Assembly: GCA_900314215.1 (NCBI GenBank)
Contig: OMUK01000057.1
Coordinates: 1 to 64,000 of the forward strand
Reading direction: 5' to 3'
From: an uncultured Prevotellaceae bacterium
Lineage (GTDB): Bacteria > Bacteroidota > Bacteroidia > Bacteroidales > Muribaculaceae
DNA: 64,000 bases
The position numbers and the translations under genes are program-made. Below, piece by piece: positions 51,232 to 62,490 of this stretch. Within the stretch, counting starts at the first letter, position 1, and each line of letters starts with the position of its first letter. The notes beneath the pieces were generated by a model. That model made no database searches, was not told the DNA's origin, and was given only the letters and a program-made list of their open reading frames with translations.

Positions 51232-52773
51232 ATGAAGACATTTTTGAAACTCGCACTGGCTGCTTGCTTGGCAGTCTCACCAGTTGCCACGGCAATACCC
51301 GTCATGGCCGCTACGGCCAAAATCACGCCTTTCTACAAGAATGGAAAGACCGACTACACCCTCAAGATGCACGCCATCATGAGCAGTCTTGCAGCAGGCG
51401 ACTACGATGCCGCCTGGAGCCAGCAAAACGCACTCGACCGGTTCATGAGCAAGGGCGACCGCAAGGCCTATCTCGACGCGCTCTATCCCCTCTACGACCT
51501 GGCCCAGGCCATGATCGAGGCGCGCCCGGCAGGCACTGGCCGCAAGGTGACTGCGGCCCGCAACCCGTGGACTGCCATGAGCACCGTGCGCAACATCTAT
51601 GTCACCAAGACTGGCATCGACAAGGCCAACGCCTTTCTCGCCAGCGACGACATAGGCCTCTCGGTCGACATGATACGCAGCATGGTGGTGAAGCAGCTTG
51701 TGGCCGACGCCAAGCGGGCCGGCACGCGCGAGGCCTATGGCCGCCTGCTCGATGTGCTCGACCCGTCGGACCAGGGCTACACCGAAGCCAAGAATCACTT
51801 GGCGCAATACGACTACGACAAGATGTGCACCTCGGCTGCCGGCTGCCGCGAGTTTCTGCGCGACTATCCCGAGTCGCCGCTGGTAGCCAAGGCCAAGGAG
51901 CGTGCTATGCACTATGACTTTGACGAGGCCAAGCAGGCCGGCACTGCCGAGCGCTGGCACAAGTTTATTGCCGACTATGAATATGTGCCCGAGGCCAAGC
52001 CCTATCTCGACACGGCCCGCGACAACTTGAAGCGCCTCGAGGATAGCCAGCTGGTCTCTAAGTCGGTGACCCTGGCGCAGCTCGACGCCTACGTGAGCAG
52101 CAATCGCCGCGACCTGGGCAACAGCGTCTTCACCGTCTACGACAACCTCATCAACTTGCCCACCCACAGCTACCGCTTCATGAGCTTGAAACTGGGCTTC
52201 GGCGGTGTCACGGGCAGGGTAGAGGAGACGGTGACCGACTTGGGCGGCTCCAAGTTTGTGAACCGCTACACCTTCAACAAGCAAGGTTTGCTCGAGGAGA
52301 TGGTCGACGGGCGCACCAAGGCCACCACCCGCTACACCTATGGCTACGACGCTGCCAGGGGATTCTTCCCGCTCACCAAGGTTACAGGCGGCAAGACCTA
52401 TCGCTATACTTGCAGCTACGACGCTGCCAACGGCCACCTCACCCGGGTGCGGTGCACCGATGGCTCGAGCATGAGCTACAGCTACGACGCTGGCGGCCGC
52501 CTCACTGGCCGTGTAGAGGTGACTGCGGCGGGCAAGCGCCATGTGGCCACCTACCGCAGCGGCAAGATACGCACCGAGCAGACGGGCGACGTTACCCTCA
52601 AGTTTGAAAAATACGATGGCGCCTATCCCACCCAGATTCTATCGCAAAACAAGGGCAAGAACTACACCTGGACCTACGTGTACTCGCTCGACTCAGCCGG
52701 CCGCTGGACCCGTGCCGATGCCCGGCTCGACGGCAAGCCGCGGCTCACTATCACTCGCGCCTATTCTGAGTGA
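51232..52773 (+). CDS. Exported protein with helical and YD-like repeat regions
   Basis: A 513-residue exported protein. The signal peptide is MKTFLKLALAACLAVSPVATAIPVMAA. The first 270 residues are helical, with repeat-like segments (YDYDKMCTSAAGCREFLRDYPESPLVAKAKERAMHYDF; GTAERWHKFIADYEYVPEAKPYLDTARDNLKRL) that look TPR/Sel1-like. The C-terminal half is beta-rich with YD-repeat-like units (YTYGYDAARG, YTCSYDAANGHLTRVRC, YSYDAGGRLTGRV) resembling RHS-type repeats, but only about six units long. I cannot assign a function. It is preceded by the USP gene (64-base gap) on the same strand. Confidence 0.8.
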   Translation: MKTFLKLALAACLAVSPVATAIPVMAATAKITPFYKNGKTDYTLKMHAIMSSLAAGDYDAAWSQQNALDRFMSKGDRKAYLDALYPLYDLAQAMIEARPAGTGRKVTAARNPWTAMSTVRNIYVTKTGIDKANAFLASDDIGLSVDMIRSMVVKQLVADAKRAGTREAYGRLLDVLDPSDQGYTEAKNHLAQYDYDKMCTSAAGCREFLRDYPESPLVAKAKERAMHYDFDEAKQAGTAERWHKFIADYEYVPEAKPYLDTARDNLKRLEDSQLVSKSVTLAQLDAYVSSNRRDLGNSVFTVYDNLINLPTHSYRFMSLKLGFGGVTGRVEETVTDLGGSKFVNRYTFNKQGLLEEMVDGRTKATTRYTYGYDAARGFFPLTKVTGGKTYRYTCSYDAANGHLTRVRCTDGSSMSYSYDAGGRLTGRVEVTAAGKRHVATYRSGKIRTEQTGDVTLKFEKYDGAYPTQILSQNKGKNYTWTYVYSLDSAGRWTRADARLDGKPRLTITRAYSE

Positions 52774-52866
52774 CGCCTACGTGCCTGCGCGCCACCACCG
52801 AAATCGGTTGCATGGTTAATTTGCGTTAATATGGACTGGCCTGTGCCATCTTGGTGAAAGAATTAT

Positions 52867-52874
52867 TAAATTTG
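52867..52874 (+). promoter_or_regulatory. -7 box of the malic enzyme gene
   Basis: TAAATTTG, 46 bases before the ATG at 52921. A clear -33 TTTG is not seen. Confidence 0.5.
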
Positions 52875-52920
52875 CATATCAATATTTTATTGAGTTAGCA
52901 ATACAAAATTCTTTATCAAT

Positions 52921-55215
<2,295 letters not shown>

Positions 55216-55248
55216 CCCTCTCTCGAGGCGCTGTATCAACACATATAT

Positions 55249-55288
55249 AAAGAGCCGCAACCCCTCGAGCAGGTTGCGGCTCTTTTCG
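55249..55288. terminator. Bidirectional terminator
   Basis: AAAGAGCCGCAACC (55249-55262) pairs perfectly with GGTTGCGGCTCTTT (55272-55285), with a T-run on the plus side and an A-run on the minus side, between convergent genes. Confidence 0.85.
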
Positions 55289-55314
55289 TTGGCCCTGTTG
55301 TGGCCGGATTGGCG

Positions 55315-56169
55315 CTACCTGATGGAGTCGAGTGCCACCTGGTGGCGGTAGTCGCGCGGGGTGGCGCCGGTGTGTGCCTTGAAGTAGCGGCTGAAGAAGG
55401 AGAAGTCGCTGAAGTGGAAGTCCCAACTTATCTGCTTGAGCGAGCGGTCGGTGGTGCGCAGTTGCAGCTTGATTTGCAGCACGGTGTAGTGGTCGATCAC
55501 TTCCTTGGGCGAGAGGGCGGTCTTGGCCCGCACGATGTTGTTGAGGTACTTGGGCGTGATGTGTAGCGCTCGGGCATAGTAGGCCACTTCGCGCGACTCC
55601 TTGTGATGCCGCTCGAGCGTGTGCATAAACGCATTGAAGAGCTCGTTCACACGCCGTGTGCCCGTCTCGGGCGGAATGGCCTCGGGGTGGCGGTAGAGGT
55701 AGTCGTGAAACCCGGTGAAGAACGATGCGAGTTGCAATTTCACCACTTGGGCTGTGCAGGTGCACTCCTTGTGGGCAAAGTACACTGTGAGCAGTTGCAT
55801 CATGCCGCTCACAATCTGGGTCACCTCGTCGGTGTCGTCGCGGCAGGGGCGGGCACGCAGCAGGGAGTATACCGTGTGCTCCAGTTGCAGGCACGCCTCG
55901 CGCAGCAAGCCGTCGCTGTAGCTCAGCATCGTCACCTCGCAGTTGTGGGTCGCATTCTCCACCATCACCAGGTCGCCGGGAAAGAGCACCAGCACCGCTC
56001 CCTTGTGCAACTGCCAGCGATGGTAGTTGACATTGACGCTGGCCCGGCCGCTCTTGCACAGCAAGATTGCCCCGTAGTCGACCATCGTGGCCTCGGCGCT
56101 CCACTCTCTCAGCGGGCTGCTGGCCAGCCAAGCTTCCTGCTTCGTTTTCAGTAGGTTGTCTGTTGCCAT
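55315..56169 (-). CDS. AraC-family regulator beside the efflux operon
   Basis: A 284-residue AraC-type regulator. The N-terminal cupin-like domain has YGAILLCKSGRASVNVNYHRWQLHKGAVLVLFPGD. The C-terminal two-HTH unit has VAYYARALHITPKYLNNIVRAKTALSPKEVIDHY and LKQISWDFHFSDFSFFSRYFKAHTGATPRDYR. It is divergent from the TolC-HlyD-MFS operon, across a 176-base spacer, and so is a likely regulator of it (inference). The first few residues (MATDNLLKTKQEAWLASSP) are plausible and I see no better start. Confidence 0.92.
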   Translation of the reverse strand: MATDNLLKTKQEAWLASSPLREWSAEATMVDYGAILLCKSGRASVNVNYHRWQLHKGAVLVLFPGDLVMVENATHNCEVTMLSYSDGLLREACLQLEHTVYSLLRARPCRDDTDEVTQIVSGMMQLLTVYFAHKECTCTAQVVKLQLASFFTGFHDYLYRHPEAIPPETGTRRVNELFNAFMHTLERHHKESREVAYYARALHITPKYLNNIVRAKTALSPKEVIDHYTVLQIKLQLRTTDRSLKQISWDFHFSDFSFFSRYFKAHTGATPRDYRHQVALDSIR

Positions 56170-56287
56170 GTTGCTGTTCTTAAAAGTGCCACAAATATGG
56201 GGAATTTTTTCAAATATTGATAATTTTTGTTCCCATTTTTCCTATTGTTGTAGTGATTTTTTAAAGCTTTAAGGCCAAAATTTGCCC

Positions 56288-56295
56288 TAATTTTG
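56288..56295 (+). promoter_or_regulatory. -7 box of the efflux operon
   Basis: TAATTTTG, 50 bases before the ATG at 56346. No good -33 TTTG at the usual distance, which would suit an activator-dependent promoter controlled by the divergent AraC protein (inference). Confidence 0.5.
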
Positions 56296-56345
56296 CACCC
56301 GAATTAGTTAGCAACACTTATTGATTTATTACAATTATCACCATA

Positions 56346-57662
56346 ATGAGGTATACAATAGAGAATCTTTTGCTGGCCCTAGCCATGCTCATTGCTGCCA
56401 CTCCTGCTGCCTTGCCGCGCGAGTTGCAACTGTCGGTCGATGAGCTCTTTGCCAGGGTCGACACGGCCAGCTTGGCCGTCAAGAGCCAGGTCACCGCAGT
56501 CGAGGCCGCGCAGAGCGGCATCGCGGCAGCCAAGAGCCAGTATTTGCCCGACATCAACACAGCGCTCAGCGTGGGCTACGATGGAAATGCCTTGCTCACC
56601 AATCGCGAGTTTGGCGACGCCACGTGGGTGCATTCACCCCATTTTGCCAATGGCTTCTCGGTGCAGCTCGAGCAGCCCGTGTATGCTGGCGGCGCTATCA
56701 AGGCCGGTGTGGAGATGGCCCGCCTGCAGGAGCAGAATGCAAAAATAGGCGTGAAACTCTCGCGGCTCGACGAGCGCTACCTGGCCTTGCAGCAATATCT
56801 GGGCATCTACAAGGTGCTCAATCGCATCAAGGTGTATGAGCGAAACATCGCCCTCACCGAGCGGCTGGTGAGCGATATCACCGACAAGTATAAGCAGGGC
56901 ATGGCCCTCAAGAACGACATCACGCGCTATGAGTTGCAACTCGAGCAGCTGCGGCTGGCCCTCAAGCAGTTGGGCAATGAGCGCAGTGTGCTCAACCACC
57001 AGTTGTGCAACACGCTGCACATCGACGATGGCAACCTCATTGTGCCCGACGAGGGCCTGCTCGGCGCCACCTATGGCAAGGCCAGCGAGGCCGTGTGGCA
57101 AGACCAGGCGGCAGCCAGCTCACCGCTGCTTGAGCAGCGGCAATTGCTCTCGCAGCAAGCTGCCACCCAGGAGAAACTGGTCAAGAGCGAGTCGCTGCCC
57201 AAGGTGAGCGTGGTTGTGGGCGACGAGCTTAACGGCCCCATCACCTACGAGGTGCCCCCGCTCAACAAGAATATCAATGTGTGGTATCTAGGCATAGGCG
57301 TGCGCTACAACCTGGGATCGCTCTACAAGAATAACCACCGCCTCAAGCAAGCCCGCATTGCCACCCGCAAGGCTCAAGAAGACTGCGACGTGGCTGCCGA
57401 GCAAGTCAACAATCGCGTGCAGCAAGCCCACGTGCTCTACCTGCAGAGCTACGACGAACTCGCCACCCAGCTGAAGAGCGTGGAACTCGCCACGCAAAAC
57501 TACAAGGTGGTCAACGACCGCTACCTCAACCAGCTCGCCCTGGTTACCGACATGGTCGATGCCAGCAATGTGAAGCTGCAAGCCGAGCTGCAAGAGGTGG
57601 ATGCCCGCATCAATATCGCTCTGGCCTACTATCGCCTCAAGTATGTGGCAGGCACCCTATAG
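56346..57662 (+). CDS. TolC family outer membrane efflux protein
   Basis: A 438-residue outer membrane channel of the TolC family. It has an N-terminal signal region (MRYTIENLLLALAMLIAATPAALP), followed by the repeated helix-strand layout: SVDELFARVDTASLAVKSQVTAVEAAQSGIAAAKSQYLPDI, FSVQLEQPVYAGGAIKAGVEMARLQ, and NNRVQQAHVLYLQSYDELATQLKSVELA. Coiled-coil segments would form the periplasmic tunnel. It is the first gene of a three-gene exporter, followed after 44 bases by the HlyD gene. Confidence 0.94.
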   Translation: MRYTIENLLLALAMLIAATPAALPRELQLSVDELFARVDTASLAVKSQVTAVEAAQSGIAAAKSQYLPDINTALSVGYDGNALLTNREFGDATWVHSPHFANGFSVQLEQPVYAGGAIKAGVEMARLQEQNAKIGVKLSRLDERYLALQQYLGIYKVLNRIKVYERNIALTERLVSDITDKYKQGMALKNDITRYELQLEQLRLALKQLGNERSVLNHQLCNTLHIDDGNLIVPDEGLLGATYGKASEAVWQDQAAASSPLLEQRQLLSQQAATQEKLVKSESLPKVSVVVGDELNGPITYEVPPLNKNINVWYLGIGVRYNLGSLYKNNHRLKQARIATRKAQEDCDVAAEQVNNRVQQAHVLYLQSYDELATQLKSVELATQNYKVVNDRYLNQLALVTDMVDASNVKLQAELQEVDARINIALAYYRLKYVAGTL

Positions 57663-57706
57663 CTATCTTAAAATTAAATACATCACGATTATAATAAGAG
57701 AGAAAA

Positions 57707-58873
57707 ATGAGCAAGAAGAAAACGATAAAGAGAACCTATAATATTGTGATTGTGGCCCTGCTGGTGCTGGCTGTGGCCTATATCGCCAGCCGATTTTGGC
57801 ACCCCGGCCGGGTGGAGTGGACCGACGATGCCCAAGTGCACCGCCTGGTCACGCCCATCAACACCCGCGTGCAAGGCTTCATCAAGGAAATACGCTTCAC
57901 CGATTACCAGCATGTGCACGCCGGCGACACCCTCGTGATTATCGAGGATGCCGAGTATCGCCTGCAGCTGGCCGAGGCCCAAGCCGGCGTGAAAGGCTCG
58001 AAGTGGGGTAGTGCCGCCATCTCGGCTGGCATCAACACCACCGCGAGCAATGTGAATGTGGCCGCCGCCGGCGAGCGCGTGGCTGGCTCGAGCACCCAGA
58101 TGGCTCAGGCTGGCAGCGAGATGGCAAGCGCTGGCATCGCCGAGGCCCAGGCGGGCATGGACAATGCCAAGAAGGACTACGACCGCTATGCCGCTTTGCT
58201 GGCCAAGGGCTCGGTCACTCAGCAGCAATACGACCAAATGAAGACGGCCTACGACCAGGCCCGCGCCCGCTACGACCAGGCTGTGGCTCGCCATCGCCAG
58301 GCGCAAGCCAGCCAGGCTCAGGCCAGTGCCTCGCATTCGCAGGCCACAGCCGCGCGCCAAGCCACAGCTGCCGTGAGCAATGAGCAGACTCAGCGTCTGC
58401 GCCAGTCGGGCGCCGGCGAGAGCGTGGCTCAAGCCAAGCTCAACCTGGCTCAGCTCAACCTGAGCTATACCGTGATTGTGGCTCCGTGCGATGGCTACAT
58501 GGGCAGGAAGAGCATTCACGAGGGGCAACTCGTGCAGCCTGGCGAGGAACTTGCCAAAATCGTCGACGAGACCAGCGTGTGGGTAGTAGCCAACTACCGC
58601 GAGACCCAGCTCAAGCACATCAAGGTGGGCAACGAGGTTACGCTCAAGGCCGATGCCGTGGGCGGCATCACCTACAAGGGGCACGTGGCAGCCATAAGCT
58701 ATGCCACCGGGTCGGCCTACACGTCGATACCCGTCGACAACGCCACCGGCAACTTCGTGAAAGTGGAGCAGCGTGTGCCGGTGCTCATCACGCTCGATGC
58801 TGCCGGCAACAAGCGCGACGACTTGCGGCGGCTGCGGGCCGGCTTCAATGTGGAAACCAAGGTGAAATATTGA
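57707..58873 (+). CDS. HlyD/EmrA family membrane fusion protein
   Basis: A 388-residue membrane fusion protein: basic N-terminus (MSKKKTIKRTYN), one transmembrane helix (about 11-28), biotinyl-lipoyl-like half motif (TPINTRVQGFIKEIRFTDYQHVHAGDTLVII), a long Ala/Gln-rich helical hairpin (about 90-240), a second half motif (YTVIVAPCDGYMGRKSIHEGQLVQPGEEL) and the beta-barrel (VWVVANYRETQLKHIKVGNEVTLKADAV). It joins inner and outer membrane components. The MFS gene starts seven bases after its stop. Confidence 0.95.
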   Translation: MSKKKTIKRTYNIVIVALLVLAVAYIASRFWHPGRVEWTDDAQVHRLVTPINTRVQGFIKEIRFTDYQHVHAGDTLVIIEDAEYRLQLAEAQAGVKGSKWGSAAISAGINTTASNVNVAAAGERVAGSSTQMAQAGSEMASAGIAEAQAGMDNAKKDYDRYAALLAKGSVTQQQYDQMKTAYDQARARYDQAVARHRQAQASQAQASASHSQATAARQATAAVSNEQTQRLRQSGAGESVAQAKLNLAQLNLSYTVIVAPCDGYMGRKSIHEGQLVQPGEELAKIVDETSVWVVANYRETQLKHIKVGNEVTLKADAVGGITYKGHVAAISYATGSAYTSIPVDNATGNFVKVEQRVPVLITLDAAGNKRDDLRRLRAGFNVETKVKY

Positions 58874-58880
58874 TTGCCCT

Positions 58881-60425
58881 ATGCCTGCTCCCAATCCCAA
58901 CGCGCCCTTCTCGATGCCCATGTACCGCGACTTTGTGGCCCGGCCACTACGTCCGTGGATTTATGTGGTGTTTCTCGTTCTGTTTCAGCTCACGGGCTGC
59001 ATCTATCTGGGCTCGGCTCAAAATATAGCGGGCTCCACCGGCCTCATGACGAGCGACGTGATGTTTATCGGTCTGTGCAACGTGGTGGGTGTCAACATGC
59101 CCTTCCCGCTGCTGTTCCGCTTCAAGTTTCGCTATCCCAATAAGTACTTGCTCATCAATGCCGCCCTGGTGATAGCCACCTGCAACCTGCTGGCCCTGTG
59201 CACCACCTCGGTGCCGCTGCTGGCGTTTCTCTCGTTTCTCGCAGGCTTCTTCAAGCTGTGCGGCACCTTTGAGTGCGCCAGCAACATCCAGCTGTGGATG
59301 TCTCCTGGCCGTGACTTCTCCATCTTCTTCCCCCTGCTCTACATCGTGGTGGTGGGCGACATCTACCTGCAAGGCTGGTTGGCGAGCGTGGTCACCTACT
59401 ACTACAGCTGGCCCATGGTCAATGTGCTCATGGTGGGTCTCATGCTCCTCGTTGTGCTGGCGGTGTTCCTGCTCACCAAGAAATTCTACATCCGCAAGCC
59501 CTTGCCACTCATCAGCGTCGACTGGCTGGGTTGCGTGCTGTGGTCGCTGGTGATGATCGAGATTGTGTGGCTTTGCATCTATGGCGAGTATTACAACTGG
59601 ACCGATGGCCAGCAGTGGCGCTTGATGCTGCTGGCGCTCGTGGTCACCTGCTACTTCTGCCTGCAGCGTGCGCGGCACATACGCCACCCCTACATCTCGA
59701 TGGAGCCCTTCACCTACTGGCGGCTCTATCCCTTGCTGGCGCTCTTCATCATAGCCGAGTGGCTCAACACCACGCCCAAGGTGCTGCAAAACGCCTTCAC
59801 GGGCTCGATCTTGCACTGGGGCGCCCTCACGCTCAGCCGCCTCGACCTCGTGAGCTGGGTCGGCACCTTGCTGGGCTGCCTCTTCACCCTGTGGTGGGTG
59901 AAGGGACTGCGCCAGAAGTACACCCGCCTGCTTGCCGTGGGCGCCATGGGGCTGGTGGCCTACCAGGTGATGATGTATTTCCTGGTCTCGCCCGAGTTGA
60001 ATATCGAGGCGCTCTACTTGCCGCTCGTGCTGCGGGCTTTCGGCTATGCCATCTATTTCACGGCGCTCACCATCTATCTCGAGGAGTTGCTGCCGTTTCA
60101 GCCATTCTTCATGGGGCTCACGCTCACTGGCTTTGCCCGCAACGGGCCAGTCGAGGCCATGATGAATGGAGCCTACAGTTTCTTCTTGCGCTACAAGGTG
60201 GCCGACAACATTGCCCGCACGGCTCCCTATGCCCCCGACCAGAGCGTGCTGGTGAGCATCAAGCAGCTCTATGGCGTCACCTGCCTGCTGGGTTGCCTCT
60301 TCCTGTTGCTTGTGCTGCTCTACGACGTGCAGCCTCTGCGCAGCACCATGAAGAAGATACCCCACTGGGCCGCCCTGGGCCGCCGCATGGCACGCGAGTT
60401 GCGCATGTCGCGCTCGGCCGATTAG
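58881..60425 (+). CDS. MFS transporter, inner membrane part of the exporter
   Basis: A 514-residue integral membrane protein with about 13-14 hydrophobic segments, consistent with the DHA2 (EmrB-like) drug:H+ antiporter layout, and in an operon with TolC and HlyD proteins. The usual motif A between helices 2 and 3 (GxLxDRxGRK) is not recognisable; the loop is instead FRFKFRYPNKY. This divergence is noted for relatives in Bacteroidota that I know by their context, but I cannot verify it here. The start ATG at 58881 is seven bases after the HlyD stop. The substrate is unknown. Confidence 0.85.
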   Translation: MPAPNPNAPFSMPMYRDFVARPLRPWIYVVFLVLFQLTGCIYLGSAQNIAGSTGLMTSDVMFIGLCNVVGVNMPFPLLFRFKFRYPNKYLLINAALVIATCNLLALCTTSVPLLAFLSFLAGFFKLCGTFECASNIQLWMSPGRDFSIFFPLLYIVVVGDIYLQGWLASVVTYYYSWPMVNVLMVGLMLLVVLAVFLLTKKFYIRKPLPLISVDWLGCVLWSLVMIEIVWLCIYGEYYNWTDGQQWRLMLLALVVTCYFCLQRARHIRHPYISMEPFTYWRLYPLLALFIIAEWLNTTPKVLQNAFTGSILHWGALTLSRLDLVSWVGTLLGCLFTLWWVKGLRQKYTRLLAVGAMGLVAYQVMMYFLVSPELNIEALYLPLVLRAFGYAIYFTALTIYLEELLPFQPFFMGLTLTGFARNGPVEAMMNGAYSFFLRYKVADNIARTAPYAPDQSVLVSIKQLYGVTCLLGCLFLLLVLLYDVQPLRSTMKKIPHWAALGRRMARELRMSRSAD

Positions 60426-60502
60426 CCGCCACAGCCGCCCCTGGCTTTCACTTGCCGTCGATGGGCGCTTTTTTGTCAATTTGGCAGTTTTTGCCTTCAT
60501 TT

Positions 60503-60534
60503 TTTGGCAATAAAACGAGTATTCATTAACTTTG
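60503..60534 (+). promoter_or_regulatory. Consensus promoter overlapping the PASTA gene start
   Basis: TTTG at 60503-60506, 20 bases, then TAACTTTG at 60527-60534. The box ends one base before the ATG at 60536, so transcription should begin at or after that ATG. Confidence 0.7.
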
Positions 60535-60535
60535 C

Positions 60536-61237
60536 ATGATTAAACATCGCAAAAACGTGAAATACAACCCATTCGATACGTTCATGACAAAGCACCCGGT
60601 GCTTTGCAACTTCCTGCTTGTGGTAGTCGTGTTCCTGGCAGGATGCTATGCTTGCTTGCTCCTGCTCGATGTGTTCACCGTTCATGGTCAAGAAGTTAAA
60701 GTGCCCGACGTGCGTTATAAGCCACTCGATCAAGCCACCGAGATTCTCGACAAGGTGGGTCTGTCCTACGAGATCGACTCGATCTATAACGAGGATTTCA
60801 GGCCCGGTGTGGTCATCGACCAGACCCCCACAGCCGAGTCGATGGTGAAGTCGACCCGCACAGTGTTTCTCACCGTCAACATGGTGAATCCACCCATGGT
60901 GGCCCTGCCTGGCGAGCTCACCGACCTGCCCGGCGCCGATGGCGTGACGCTGTTGCAATCGCTTGGGTTCAAGAATATCACGGTAGATACCATCCCGTCG
61001 GACAAGGCCGACCTCATCCTTCAAGTCTCGGTCAACGGCCACAAGGTGGCTGTGGGCTCAAAGGCTCCCGTGAATGCCCGCATCACCCTCTCGGTGGGCG
61101 ACGGCAACATGGATGTGCCCGAGTATGACCCGCTGGGCGACGTGATGCGCGACTCGCTCATCCGCCAGAAGCTCCGTAAGGGCGAGCTGCAACTGGAGCT
61201 CGACTCGGGCGATGTGAGCCCACACATAGCCAACTAA
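60536..61237 (+). CDS. PASTA-domain membrane protein
   Basis: A protein of up to 234 residues, with one N-terminal transmembrane helix (LCNFLLVVVVFLAGCYACLLLL) and a periplasmic part with PASTA domains: VKVPDVRYKPLDQATEILDKVGLSYEIDS, VALPGELTDLPGADGVTLLQSLGFKNITVDTI, and a short degenerate third. PASTA domains bind peptidoglycan-type ligands in penicillin-binding proteins and Ser/Thr kinases; neither catalytic domain is present. The promoter ends at 60534, so GTG 60557 (KYNPFDTF...) or ATG 60584 are more likely starts than the ATG at 60536, unless the message is leaderless. The RluD-type gene follows after 12 bases. Confidence 0.85.
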   Translation: MIKHRKNVKYNPFDTFMTKHPVLCNFLLVVVVFLAGCYACLLLLDVFTVHGQEVKVPDVRYKPLDQATEILDKVGLSYEIDSIYNEDFRPGVVIDQTPTAESMVKSTRTVFLTVNMVNPPMVALPGELTDLPGADGVTLLQSLGFKNITVDTIPSDKADLILQVSVNGHKVAVGSKAPVNARITLSVGDGNMDVPEYDPLGDVMRDSLIRQKLRKGELQLELDSGDVSPHIAN

Positions 61238-61249
61238 CTGCTGTACACC

Positions 61250-62353
61250 ATGAGCGAGGATTTTACCGACTTTAACACCGAGGCCCATTTCACCCCGGGC
61301 TCCTCTCAGGAGATTAGGCGCGACTTCTCTATTCCCGACTATGTGGAAAATGGCCGCGAGCTGTGGGAGCACTACAACTTTGAGGTGGAACCGGGCCAGG
61401 AACTGCTGCGCATCGACAAGTACCTCACCGTGCGCATCAAGGGCACCTCGCGCACTCGCGTGCAGCATGCCGCCGAGGCCGATTGCATACGCGTGAACGG
61501 CCGCCCGGTGAAGAGCAACTACCGGGTGCACTCGGGCGACAAAATCAAGGTGGTAATGGACCGCCCGCGCTATGAGAACGAGATCATCGCGCAAGATATC
61601 CCTTTAAATATCGTCTATGAGGACAAGGAGCTGCTTGTGGTCAACAAGCCCGCCGGCATGGTGGTGCACCCTGGCCATGGCAACTACGACGGCACGCTGG
61701 TCAATGCCCTGGCCTGGCACTTCAAGGATGATCCCGACTACGACGTGACCGACCCCCGCATGGGCCTGGTGCATCGCATCGACAAGGACACCTCGGGCCT
61801 GCTGGTGATAGCCAAGACACCGCGCGCCAAGACCTCGCTGGGCTTGCAATTCTTCAACAAGACCACCAAGCGGCAGTATATAGCCGTGGTGTGGGGCCAA
61901 ATGAAGCAGCTCGACGGCACCGTCGAGGGCAACATAGGCCGCAGCCTGCGCGACCGCTTGCAGATGGCTGTGTTTCCCGACGGCGACTATGGCAAGCATG
62001 CCGTCACCCACTATCATGTGCTCGAGAATCTTGCCCACGTGGCTGTGGTGCGCTGCCAGCTCGAGACGGGCCGCACCCACCAGATACGCGTCCACATGAA
62101 ATACATAGGCCACCCGCTCTTCAACGACGCCCGCTACGGCGGCGACAAGATATTGCGCGGCAACACCTCGGGCAGCTACCACCAGTTTGTGATGAATTGC
62201 TTTGCCACCTGCCCGCGCCAGGCCCTTCATGCCAAGACGCTGGGCTTTGTGCATCCCGTCACCCACCAGCAGATGGACTTCGACAGCGAGATACCTGCCG
62301 ACATGCAGGCCTTGATACAGAAGTGGCGCGACTACACGGCCGCGCTCAAGTAG
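61250..62353 (+). CDS. RluD-type 23S rRNA pseudouridine synthase
   Basis: A 367-residue pseudouridine synthase of the RluA/RluD family. It has an N-terminal extension (about 45 residues), an S4 RNA-binding domain (about 48-110, LLRIDKYLTVRIKGTSRTRVQHAAEADCIRVNG), and the catalytic domain with Asp178 in HRIDKDTSGLL, VVNKPAGMVVHPGHGN, TGRTHQIRVHM and GHPLFNDARYGG. It would isomerise uridines in helix 69 of 23S rRNA if RluD, though RluA-family specificity cannot be settled by sequence alone. It is cotranscribed with the PASTA gene. Confidence 0.95.
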   Translation: MSEDFTDFNTEAHFTPGSSQEIRRDFSIPDYVENGRELWEHYNFEVEPGQELLRIDKYLTVRIKGTSRTRVQHAAEADCIRVNGRPVKSNYRVHSGDKIKVVMDRPRYENEIIAQDIPLNIVYEDKELLVVNKPAGMVVHPGHGNYDGTLVNALAWHFKDDPDYDVTDPRMGLVHRIDKDTSGLLVIAKTPRAKTSLGLQFFNKTTKRQYIAVVWGQMKQLDGTVEGNIGRSLRDRLQMAVFPDGDYGKHAVTHYHVLENLAHVAVVRCQLETGRTHQIRVHMKYIGHPLFNDARYGGDKILRGNTSGSYHQFVMNCFATCPRQALHAKTLGFVHPVTHQQMDFDSEIPADMQALIQKWRDYTAALK

Positions 62354-62449
62354 CCAGCTTTATCGATAAAATTGGGATTTTTGTGACAAAAATTGGTTGA
62401 TAGGTAGATTTTTACCCTAAAAAACGTGACACCGAGTAAACTTTTGCAC

Positions 62450-62457
62450 TATTTTTG
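62450..62457 (+). promoter_or_regulatory. -7 box of the OmpA lipoprotein gene
   Basis: TATTTTTG, 33 bases before the ATG at 62491. A -33 element is not clear. Confidence 0.4.
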
Positions 62458-62490
62458 TAGTCATTCAAGTAAAGAAAAAAGCATAGAACG

